DNA from: GWF2-38-10 sp964527595
Lineage (GTDB): Bacteria > Babelota > Babeliae > Babelales > RVW-14
Reading direction: 5' to 3'
Assembly: GCA_964527595.1 (NCBI GenBank)
Contig: CAZGPI010000012.1
Coordinates: forward strand, 1-36,043
Length of the DNA stretch: 36,043 bases
Shown piece after piece: positions 8,176 through 15,664 of the stretch. How positions within the stretch are numbered: the stretch's first letter is position 1; every line of letters begins with the position of its first letter. Under the pieces are notes generated by a model. The model was not told the DNA's origin. It did not search any database and worked only from the letters and a program-made list of their open reading frames with translations. The translations under genes were made by a program, and so were the position numbers.

Positions 8176-9561
8176 TTAAAATTCTGCTTGTTTAGGTGCT
8201 CGAGGGAATGGGATAACGTCGCGGATATTTTCCATGCCCGATACAAAACGGATAAGGCGTTCAAACCCTAATCCAAAACCAGCATGAGGGACGCTCCCAT
8301 ATCTGCGTAAATCAAGGTACCATTTGTAATCTTCTACATTTAGGCCAACTGCCTTGATTTTTCCTTCAAGAATATCAAGCCGTTCTTCGCGCTGACTTCC
8401 ACCGATAATTTCACCAATACCAGCGACAAGGATATCCATCGCGGCGACGGTTTTACCATCTTCGTTTTCGCGCATGTAAAATGCTTTAATTTCTTTAGGA
8501 TAGTTAATGAGAATGACCGGTTTTTTGAAGTATTCTTCGGCCAAATAGCGTTCATGTTCCGACTGCAAATCCGCTCCCCAGGTGACCGGATATTCAAATT
8601 GTTTAGGTGCTTTTTTAAGTAATTCAACGGCATCGGTATAGGGAAGGACTTGAAATGGTTCGTTAACCACATGCTCTAATTTTGAGATTGTTCCTTGGGC
8701 GATATGTTTTTCAAAAAATTCTAAATCTTGTTGGCAATTATCAAGGGCAAATTTGATGGCCGATTTAAGATAAGATTCGGCACATTCCATATTATCTTTT
8801 ATGGTTGCAAATGCCATTTCAGGTTCGATCATCCAAAATTCTGCCAAATGGCGCGCGGTGTTTGAATTTTCTGCGCGGAATGTTGGCCCAAAAGTGTAAA
8901 CATCCGATAATCCGCAGGCATATGTTTCAGCATTTAATTGGCCGGAGACGGTGAGAAATGTTGATTTGCCAAAAAAATCTTGATCAAAATCAACCTTGCC
9001 GTCTTTGGTTCGTGGTGGCTTTTCCATATCGAGGGTTGTTACTCTGAACATTTGGCCAGCGCCTTCACAATCAGATCCGGTAATGATTGGTGCATGAAGG
9101 TACAAAAAACCGCGTTCTTGGAAAAATTTGTGGGTTGCATAAGCAAGTGAATTGCGCACGCGGGCAACTGCACCAAAGGTATTGGTGCGCGAGCGAAGGT
9201 GTGCAATTGTTCGTAAAAATTCAAAGGTGTGATGCTTTTTTTGGAGTGGATATGTTTCTGGGTCGCAACGGCCAATGATGGTTATCTCGGTTGCTTTAAG
9301 TTCAAATGCTTGTTCTTTGCCAGGGCTTTGAACCAAAACGCCAGTAGCGCTAACCGATGCACCGGTGGCCAAATCTGGAGTTAATTCGTCATAATTTTTA
9401 AGTGATGGTTCGAGAACAACTTGTATACCCTTAAATTGGGATCCATCATTAACATCGATAAATGAGACATTTTTAGATGCACGGGCTGTTTTAATCCAAC
9501 CGCAGACCGTAATGATTTTACCAAGGTCAGTGGCGCTAATTTGTTTGATTTTGATACGCAT
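8176..9561 (-). CDS. asnS: Asparaginyl-tRNA synthetase
   Basis: 461 residues from ATG 9561, the usual bacterial AsnRS length (about 466). The N-terminal OB-fold anticodon-binding domain (about 1-105, with VCGWIKTARASKNVSFIDVNDGS) is followed by the class II catalytic core. Motif 2 is seen as TFRAENSNTARHLAEFWMIEPE, whose 'AENS' and 'EFWMIEPE' spellings are specific for AsnRS over AspRS. Motif 3 is the final GFGLGFERLIRFVSG segment near the C-terminus. It charges tRNA-Asn directly, so no indirect amidation of Asp-tRNA-Asn is implied. GGAGAG sits upstream of the ATG; a longer frame to 9606 lacks a better site. It is last in a minus-strand run with the membrane protein (64-base gap). No T-box leader is visible. 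Confidence 0.97.
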   Translation of the reverse strand: MRIKIKQISATDLGKIITVCGWIKTARASKNVSFIDVNDGSQFKGIQVVLEPSLKNYDELTPDLATGASVSATGVLVQSPGKEQAFELKATEITIIGRCDPETYPLQKKHHTFEFLRTIAHLRSRTNTFGAVARVRNSLAYATHKFFQERGFLYLHAPIITGSDCEGAGQMFRVTTLDMEKPPRTKDGKVDFDQDFFGKSTFLTVSGQLNAETYACGLSDVYTFGPTFRAENSNTARHLAEFWMIEPEMAFATIKDNMECAESYLKSAIKFALDNCQQDLEFFEKHIAQGTISKLEHVVNEPFQVLPYTDAVELLKKAPKQFEYPVTWGADLQSEHERYLAEEYFKKPVILINYPKEIKAFYMRENEDGKTVAAMDILVAGIGEIIGGSQREERLDILEGKIKAVGLNVEDYKWYLDLRRYGSVPHAGFGLGFERLIRFVSGMENIRDVIPFPRAPKQAEF

Positions 9562-9625
9562 ATGAACTCTCCGATACTTTTTGGACAAATAAAAAATGGG
9601 CTGCATTTAATGATAAAGATTATGG

Positions 9626-10189
9626 TTAGTTGGTCAAGTTTTTGCTGGTCACCAAATTGTAGCGATGTTCAACTATTTTAATGAGGCTTAGCGCGATGGC
9701 TGTAATGCTTGCAAAGCAAAATCTTTCAACGGCAACAACTGGAATAAGTGCGAGCCAAAATATTGGGGTGGTTGGTAATGCGTATAACCACAAAATACTG
9801 CCAAGTGCGTGGGTGATAAAGGTAATGCGAATTGATGGGTTTAGAATGCCCTCCCGCCCCTCCCTGGAGGCGAACAATAGCATTGGTGGGATGAGCCAAT
9901 AAAGTGAATATGCAATTGCATGGTTTCCAACTGGATGAATTGCAAAAGCAATAATACAAGCAAGGGGAAGCATAACATTGAGGAGTATTTTTGCTACTTT
10001 GGCGGGCGTTGTGTTTTGGCGTTCAACAATCCAGCAAATGGTTGCAACAAGTGTCGGAATTCCAAATGTAATAAAATAGACCGATACACCATTTTTAAAA
10101 AGTAGCGAAATACCAACGACAAAAAGTGCTAAAAATGGGGTCAAAAAAGTTCCAAGTAATGGCGCGCATAATGAAAATAGAAACAACAT
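9626..10189 (-). CDS. Multi-pass inner-membrane protein of unknown function
   Basis: 187 residues, strongly hydrophobic, with about five to six helices (roughly residues 4-30, 36-53, 67-85, 90-106, 122-140 and 142-165), and short charged loops such as WIVERQNTTPAKVAK and FASREGREG. No catalytic motif is visible. AAGGAAATCT precedes the ATG. It lies 15 bases after the TolC-like gene on the same strand, so it is likely cotranscribed with envelope genes. Family not recognised; a permease fragment or a small envelope-biogenesis factor are both possible. Confidence 0.75.
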   Translation of the reverse strand: MLFLFSLCAPLLGTFLTPFLALFVVGISLLFKNGVSVYFITFGIPTLVATICWIVERQNTTPAKVAKILLNVMLPLACIIAFAIHPVGNHAIAYSLYWLIPPMLLFASREGREGILNPSIRITFITHALGSILWLYALPTTPIFWLALIPVVAVERFCFASITAIALSLIKIVEHRYNLVTSKNLTN

Positions 10190-10204
10190 AGATTTCCTTT
10201 TTTG

Positions 10205-11569
10205 TTAAAATAGTTCTTTGGGATAACCACAGGCAAATGCCAAGTTACGTTCTTTAATTGCGGCATCTGTTACTAAATCAAGCCAACCGTACTCTGCTCG
10301 TTCCCATTCGGTATAGGCAGCGTCGAGCTCCACCTTAGAGATATCACCTGTTTTAAATTGTATTTTTTTTAGGTTTAAGTTGTTGCGTGTATAAACGAGA
10401 TCAACTTTTTTTGCCTTAAGATTAATGAGCGCCTGGTTGAGTGTATAATAAGCAGTATCAATGGCAAACTTTATATCTTGGATAGCTTGATCCTTCGTGA
10501 GCATTTCCTTAAGCATATTTGCGTGGGCTTCTTTTTCGGTATAGCCATTCAAGAGGCCATTAAATATTGGCCATGAAATTTGAACGCCAACGTTGTAAAA
10601 ATTACGTGGGGCCTGCTGACCAAGTTGTCCGGCAAGCGTGCCAATGGGCGTGCTACCTTGGCTTTGATACCCGGTGCTGGCTTGTAGTGACGCGCTTGGC
10701 AAAATTGATCGTTGAGCGATATGGGCTTGATCTTTGGCAATGCCAACACTTTTATCAGCAATTTTGAGTTCTTCGCGATTTTTCATAGCATATTTATAGT
10801 ACGTTATTAGTGGCAGCGGATCGATTTCTTTTGGCTCTTGCCATTCGAGAGCAAGCGTTACAATGTGCTGCTTTTGGGCCGCTGGGTTGGTGGTTGGTTT
10901 TTCAAATTTTGTTAAAGTAAGATCGATTGGTTGCCCCATGAAAAACTCGAGCTTTTTTTGTGAAAGCTCAACGCTTTGATAATAGTTATCCACGAGCGCC
11001 AAATTTTGTGCGTGATCGGTGTTGCTTTTAAGCCAGTCGCTCTTATCCAATAACTGAAGTTTGTTTGCATGAGCTTGCTTTTGATAGGTCGTTGTTGATG
11101 ATTTGTGCATAGCGAGGGTTGATGTTTGTTGTTGTTGCGTTTTCCAGCACTCAAGGAATGCTATTTCGACCGCATTTTTAACCGCCTTTTTATCTTTATC
11201 GCTCAGTAATTGGACGATATTTGTTTGTTTTTTGGCAAGCTTATATTTTTCAATAGGACCGGCAAATGAGTATATCAGTTGTTGAGCTCCCAAGCCGATT
11301 GTTGTTTGTGGGCTATTTTGTCCGAGTCCTTGCGCGACATTGGTTGTTAAATTAACTTGCGGTAAATAATCGGCCCAAATTTGCATGCCTTTTGCTTTAC
11401 TCGCTTCGATGGCATGTTTATATGCTTGGAGGTTGGGTTTGTTTTGGAGCGCTATTTCAACCGCTTCTTTGATGGTAAGCGCGGTTGCCGGTACATAATT
11501 TTTTGCTGGTTCTGCACATTCTATCGAAGCGTGAGTGAAAAAAAATAAGAAACACACAAGAAAGATCAT
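10205..11569 (-). CDS. TolC-family outer-membrane efflux/secretion channel protein
   Basis: 454 residues from ATG 11569, with AAGGAGACCTCT as ribosome binding site. Residues 1-19 are a short signal peptide (MIFLVCFLFFFTHASIECA). The mature protein shows the TolC/OEP duplication: first half 'LTIKEAVEIALQNKPNLQAYKHAIEASKAKG...ADYLPQVNL', second half 'REELKIADKSVGIAKDQAHIAQRSILPSASL' and 'VGVQISWPIFNGLLNGYTEKEAHANML', followed by long helices (YTLNQALINLKAKK, GDISKVELDAAYTEWERAEYGWLDLVTDAA). TolC proteins form trimeric beta-barrel/coiled-coil tunnels used by type I secretion or RND/ABC efflux. No adaptor or pump gene is adjacent, so the partner is unknown. A longer frame to 11680 runs into the preceding gene and hides the signal peptide. 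Confidence 0.9.
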   Translation of the reverse strand: MIFLVCFLFFFTHASIECAEPAKNYVPATALTIKEAVEIALQNKPNLQAYKHAIEASKAKGMQIWADYLPQVNLTTNVAQGLGQNSPQTTIGLGAQQLIYSFAGPIEKYKLAKKQTNIVQLLSDKDKKAVKNAVEIAFLECWKTQQQQTSTLAMHKSSTTTYQKQAHANKLQLLDKSDWLKSNTDHAQNLALVDNYYQSVELSQKKLEFFMGQPIDLTLTKFEKPTTNPAAQKQHIVTLALEWQEPKEIDPLPLITYYKYAMKNREELKIADKSVGIAKDQAHIAQRSILPSASLQASTGYQSQGSTPIGTLAGQLGQQAPRNFYNVGVQISWPIFNGLLNGYTEKEAHANMLKEMLTKDQAIQDIKFAIDTAYYTLNQALINLKAKKVDLVYTRNNLNLKKIQFKTGDISKVELDAAYTEWERAEYGWLDLVTDAAIKERNLAFACGYPKELF

Positions 11570-11627
11570 AGAGGTCTCCTTACAAGAAGTTATTTTTGCC
11601 CGCTCGTATAATTTATAAAAATCGTTT

Positions 11628-12704
11628 TCATTGTAAAGTTTTTTTGGGTGATTTTTCAAGGTAGCGTAAAACTTGGTCAAGAAGTTGCTGTGGTGTAAGT
11701 GCTGCCATACAGTTTAATGTTTTATCAGGACCGTGAGTTTTTTGGTAAAAATGTGGGCAAGCTATCTGAAGACTCAATTCTTTATTTATCGTGGTCAAAA
11801 ATGGCCCATGTTTTTCTTTATGTGTTGGACCAAAAATTCCAAGAGCAGGTGAGCCTAAAAAGTCGGCAATATGCAGTAGTCCGGTATCGGGCGCGATTAC
11901 TAGCGATGACTTTTTGATGAGATAACTCATGGTCAAAAGATCCCACGCTGGGCAAATTACGATTGGAGTTTTTTGGTGTTGGCAAATTGCTTCAATTTGT
12001 ACCGCCGCTGGGCCGAAGGTTGTACCAACAAGTATTGGCGTAATGTTAGGATTAGTCTTTGAAAATAATTCTATAAATGAGACCCAGTTTTCATTTGGCC
12101 AGTGTTTTGATTCCCAGGTTGTATTTGGGCACAAAAGTATATAGTTGCTTATATTGTTATTTGCAAGCCATGCATCAACGTTGTTTTGTTTATCCGATGG
12201 TGCGGTAAGTTGAAATGTTTGCTTGAGCGTATCAATACTCTGGCTGCTTGTTGTGGCACCAAGATGGTGAGCAACGGCGCTCGCCAGTGATAAGTTTTTT
12301 TGTATGATATTTGTATAGGTTGGTGAATCATGATGATGGGTAAACCATGCGTTTATTTTTTCGCGGGCATGGGGTGCCGAGAATCCATATTTTTTTCCAG
12401 ATAGTGGTAAAGCAAGAAGAGCGGTTTTGAGTAATCCCTGAAAATCAATAATCGCATCCCATTTGTATTGACGCAGGCCCTTAATGATTTTGATGGTTTG
12501 GGGTAATTGCGCAAAGCGCAAATATTTATCTGGTAAAACCCATACGTGATCAAGAAAGGGTTGACCGATCAAAAGATGTGCCGCTTTTTTTTGTACAACC
12601 CAATGAATATGAGCATGTGGGAAATGATGCTTGAGTAGAAATAAGGCTGGCATGTTGTGTATGACATCACCAATAGCAGAAACCCTAATGATTAGAATAT
12701 GCAT
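11628..12704 (-). CDS. Glycosyltransferase family 9 heptosyltransferase (WaaC/WaaF-like)
   Basis: 358 residues, the GT9 length. The N-terminus MHILIIRVSAIGDVIHNMPAL is the classic heptosyltransferase start (R-x-S-x-x-G-D-x-x-x-x-x-P), followed by 'WDAIIDFQGLLKTALLA' and the C-terminal nucleotide-sugar site 'LVIAPDTGLLHIADFLGSPALGIFGPTHKEKHGPF' (D-T-G-x-x-H and G-P-T/TxPxRxGP-like). The DFQGL motif and spacing are nearer WaaC (heptosyltransferase I) than WaaF. It would add heptose from an ADP-heptose donor to the lipopolysaccharide inner core, supporting an LPS-bearing outer membrane, though some GT9 enzymes use other sugars. AGGGGA precedes the ATG. It leads the minus-strand run with the TolC-like gene 58 bases downstream. 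Confidence 0.88.
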   Translation of the reverse strand: MHILIIRVSAIGDVIHNMPALFLLKHHFPHAHIHWVVQKKAAHLLIGQPFLDHVWVLPDKYLRFAQLPQTIKIIKGLRQYKWDAIIDFQGLLKTALLALPLSGKKYGFSAPHAREKINAWFTHHHDSPTYTNIIQKNLSLASAVAHHLGATTSSQSIDTLKQTFQLTAPSDKQNNVDAWLANNNISNYILLCPNTTWESKHWPNENWVSFIELFSKTNPNITPILVGTTFGPAAVQIEAICQHQKTPIVICPAWDLLTMSYLIKKSSLVIAPDTGLLHIADFLGSPALGIFGPTHKEKHGPFLTTINKELSLQIACPHFYQKTHGPDKTLNCMAALTPQQLLDQVLRYLEKSPKKTLQ

Positions 12705-12760
12705 CGCGATCCCCTGTTAGGTTGGTAAATCATGAAGAAAGTTGTAAACTCTAGGTTAAG

Positions 12761-12788
12761 TTGTTTAGGTTATGGTAATTTTTATAAA
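12761..12788 (+). promoter_or_regulatory. Promoter candidate for the M16 peptidase gene
   Basis: TTGTTT (12761-12766), 16-base spacer, TATAAA (12783-12788), about 43 bases before ATG 12831. Good -10, weak -35. Interleaved with the divergent promoter on the other strand. Confidence 0.4.
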
Positions 12789-12800
12789 ATTTCTAGTCAA
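12772..12800 (-). promoter_or_regulatory. Promoter candidate for the heptosyltransferase run
   Basis: On the minus strand TTGACT (12800-12795), 17-base spacer, TACCAT (12777-12772), about 65 bases before the start at 12704. It overlaps the rightward promoter of the M16 gene, so the two may compete for polymerase. Confidence 0.4.
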
Positions 12801-12830
12801 TAAACTGATTTTTGAGGGGAGATATCTTAT

Positions 12831-15596
12831 ATGTTTGAGTTAACAAAAATTAAGACCATGGTTCTATTGCTCGCGGGGCTTGCCATATTGGCCGCGGTGT
12901 ATTTTGTGTTTTTTAGGGCAAAGCGTACGACATTTTTTAGAGGAAAACGTTCTCAATTTGAGATTGCTACCAAGAATGTCAAAAAGGTAACGTTGGCAAA
13001 TGGCATGACCGTTTTGTTGTTCAAATCTACGTCAGCGCCAAAAGTTTTGGTCCAAATTGCTTATGACGTCGGTTCTTATGTTGAAGATTCCCATGAACGC
13101 GGATTAGCCCATTTGATTGAACACATGATTTTCAAAGGGACCAAGAAATTATCCGAGGGTGATATTGACGCTATCGCGCGTAAATACGGCGCAACTTTTA
13201 ATGCGTTTACCGCAATGGACGTAACCAGCTATTATTTTGAGACTGACAAAAACAACTGGAAACCATTTGTTGGAATACTTGCCGATTGTATGCAAAATGC
13301 ACGCTTTGAAGAACAACATCTAGCCTCAGAACTTAAAGCAGTTATCCAAGAATTACGTATGCGGAAAGATAATTATTGGTCAATGATGCTTGATAAAGCT
13401 CTTCAAACAATTTTTCCCGCAAACCATCCATACCATTTTCCGGTGATTGGATACAAAGAAGAGCTCTTAAATTTATCGGCCGATAATCTTAAGCATTTTT
13501 ATAAAAAATATTATCAACCTGCTCACGCAACATTGTTTATCGTTGGTGATTTTGATGAAAACGAAGCAATTGCTTTGGCCAAAGAACAATTTGAATCAAT
13601 CGCTAATGAGGGCGTTCGGGAATATCCATCATTTCCGGCGCTTGTGCCCGAAGCCGCTTGCCATCAAACGCGGATGTACGAAGATGTTAAAAATGAGCAA
13701 CTTGGTTTTTATTGGGTAATGCCTGGATTGAAGGCTGGCAATGAAGTATTTTCTGCTCTTGCCGAGTTTATTTTGGGTGAAGGCGAAGGGAGCCGATTAC
13801 ACAAATTACTGGTCGACCAAAAGAAGGTTGCTTCATCAATTTGCGTCAAAGCATTTCAGTTCATGGAAGCGGGTATCTTTTTGATTTTGGTTGAACCAAT
13901 GAGTGGCAAAAGCCTCGAATGCCAATCATTAATTACCCAAGAATTAGAACGTTTCATCAAAGATGGCGCGACCGAGGTTGAACTTGATCGTGCGGTGCGC
14001 AATAAAGGACGCGTGTTTTATGAACGATTACAGTCGTATCAAGACTTTACCTATGCGTGGTTACAGTCCTATTTTGCTACACGCAACGAGTTGGATGTTT
14101 TTGATAAGGTCAATCGTTACGCCAAAGCAACTTCTGCCGATATTCAAGCCTTTTGTAAGACATATATAGATCCATTTTTCATGAACCAAATCGATTTGTT
14201 ACCACTGCCAAAAGACCGCCACGAAATACATGAAAAAATAAAAACGATGTCCGATGATCTTGATAAAAAAATCTTAAGTAAACATGTTCGCACATTGCCT
14301 TTAGAGGAAGCGGTCTATGCAAATACGTTGGCTAATCCAGAAAAAATTCAATTTAACTTTCCTCAGCCAGATCGTGTCATAACGTTACCAAATGGACTTA
14401 AGGTATCGTTGTGTAAACATGGCGATCTTCCCCTGATAAGTCTTGCCTGTTTATTTAAGGACCCCGATTATTTTGCATCATCGCGCGAAGGAATCCGCGT
14501 AAACCTTATGATGGATATGCTTATGGAGGGTAGCAAGGAATATAGCAAAGAAGATAACGTGGCATTTTTTGAAAACCATGGCGTTTCATATCGCTTTGAT
14601 TCATCGGGTGCAGGGCTTGCTTTGCTTAATGATGATTATGAAGAAGTTTTTAAACATTTTTTATATGTTTTGACTAATCCAGCATTTCCAACCGATGCAC
14701 TCGATAAGGTTAAAAATATTTTTGTTGATGGATTTGAGCGCAGCAAAGACGTGCCATTTAGTATTATGGAACGCGAGCTCAAGGGCGTTATTTACCAAGA
14801 CAAAGAATATGCATGGACATTTGATGAAGCAATTGCGTTAGTGAAAAAGTTACAACGCGTTGATTTGTGCAAATTACATATGCAATTTGCGTGCCCAAAT
14901 AATATGATCTTGGCCGTTGTCGGTGATTTTGATCTTGATGCTATGCAATCAACCATTGAACGTGTTTTTGGCCAATGGCCATCAGGTTCAGCTACGGTGG
15001 TTACTTATCCAAAGGCAAAATTTACACCGGGCAAACAGGTTGATAAATATATGCTTCGCGATCAGGCTATTTTGACGTTATGCCAACCTTCACCATTAAC
15101 GATTTATGATGAGCATTTAGTTCCAATGCGTGTTTTGAATATCATAGCCTTCAAAGATCTTGGGTCGCGTTTATATGCATTACGCGAACAGACGGGCATG
15201 TTCTATATGGGCTTTGGCAATTTTGCCGCCGCAGCCTCAAAAGAACCGGGCTTTGATTATGTTGGCGCCTTGTTAAGTCTTGATAAAATGGATGAAGCTG
15301 AGCGTATGATGCGTGAATTTATTAAGGAGTTGGCCGATAAAGGAATAACCGAACAGGAACTTGCTTGTGCTCGCCAAATATATCTTAAGAGTATTATCGA
15401 TCGAGCAACAAGTATTAGTACGCTTGCCGGAACCTTTACATTGCTTGATGCCCTTAATTTAGGTTTTGATTATTACGATAAAGTGTTGCAACGTACACAA
15501 TCTATGACCGTTGAGGATTTGAATAAAATAGCGGCTCAATATTTTACCGCCGATCATATGGCCCGTATTCGTATCGGGCGAATAGGTAAAGCATAA
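12831..15596 (+). CDS. Membrane-anchored M16-family zinc metallopeptidase (two M16 halves)
   Basis: 921 residues. Residues 9-28 form a single hydrophobic N-terminal helix followed by basic residues, a signal anchor or uncleaved signal. The first M16 half begins about residue 50 (VKKVTLANGMTVLLFKS); the inverted zinc motif HLIEH is at 94-98 and the third ligand Glu174 lies 76 residues after His98, exactly the pitrilysin spacing. The second half (about 500-915, starting ITLPNGLKVSLCKHG) has no HxxEH and is the non-catalytic partner that closes the peptide chamber. This is the PqqL/YmxG-like double-domain arrangement. M16 enzymes digest unfolded peptides; location on the outer side of the inner membrane is inferred from the anchor. 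GAGGGGAGA precedes the ATG. The gene ends in the strong terminator at 15602. Confidence 0.92.
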   Translation: MFELTKIKTMVLLLAGLAILAAVYFVFFRAKRTTFFRGKRSQFEIATKNVKKVTLANGMTVLLFKSTSAPKVLVQIAYDVGSYVEDSHERGLAHLIEHMIFKGTKKLSEGDIDAIARKYGATFNAFTAMDVTSYYFETDKNNWKPFVGILADCMQNARFEEQHLASELKAVIQELRMRKDNYWSMMLDKALQTIFPANHPYHFPVIGYKEELLNLSADNLKHFYKKYYQPAHATLFIVGDFDENEAIALAKEQFESIANEGVREYPSFPALVPEAACHQTRMYEDVKNEQLGFYWVMPGLKAGNEVFSALAEFILGEGEGSRLHKLLVDQKKVASSICVKAFQFMEAGIFLILVEPMSGKSLECQSLITQELERFIKDGATEVELDRAVRNKGRVFYERLQSYQDFTYAWLQSYFATRNELDVFDKVNRYAKATSADIQAFCKTYIDPFFMNQIDLLPLPKDRHEIHEKIKTMSDDLDKKILSKHVRTLPLEEAVYANTLANPEKIQFNFPQPDRVITLPNGLKVSLCKHGDLPLISLACLFKDPDYFASSREGIRVNLMMDMLMEGSKEYSKEDNVAFFENHGVSYRFDSSGAGLALLNDDYEEVFKHFLYVLTNPAFPTDALDKVKNIFVDGFERSKDVPFSIMERELKGVIYQDKEYAWTFDEAIALVKKLQRVDLCKLHMQFACPNNMILAVVGDFDLDAMQSTIERVFGQWPSGSATVVTYPKAKFTPGKQVDKYMLRDQAILTLCQPSPLTIYDEHLVPMRVLNIIAFKDLGSRLYALREQTGMFYMGFGNFAAAASKEPGFDYVGALLSLDKMDEAERMMREFIKELADKGITEQELACARQIYLKSIIDRATSISTLAGTFTLLDALNLGFDYYDKVLQRTQSMTVEDLNKIAAQYFTADHMARIRIGRIGKA

Positions 15597-15601
15597 AAAA
15601 C

Positions 15602-15652
15602 AAAAAGCAAAACGGGGCGTTGGTTTTTAGCCAACGCCCCGTTTTGCTTTTT
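15602..15652. terminator. Strong bidirectional intrinsic terminator
   Basis: A 22-pair perfect stem, left arm 15602-15623 (AAAAAGCAAAACGGGGCGTT then GG), right arm 15631-15652, seven-base loop. The A-run at one end and T-run at the other serve both the M16 gene (+) and the MutS-like gene (-). Confidence 0.92.
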
Positions 15653-15664
15653 AGATTCGATAGT

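Noticed and set aside
9562..9625. T-box or other riboswitch before asnS
   Set aside because: The gap is 64 bases and lacks a T-box sequence or a specifier-loop-like fold.
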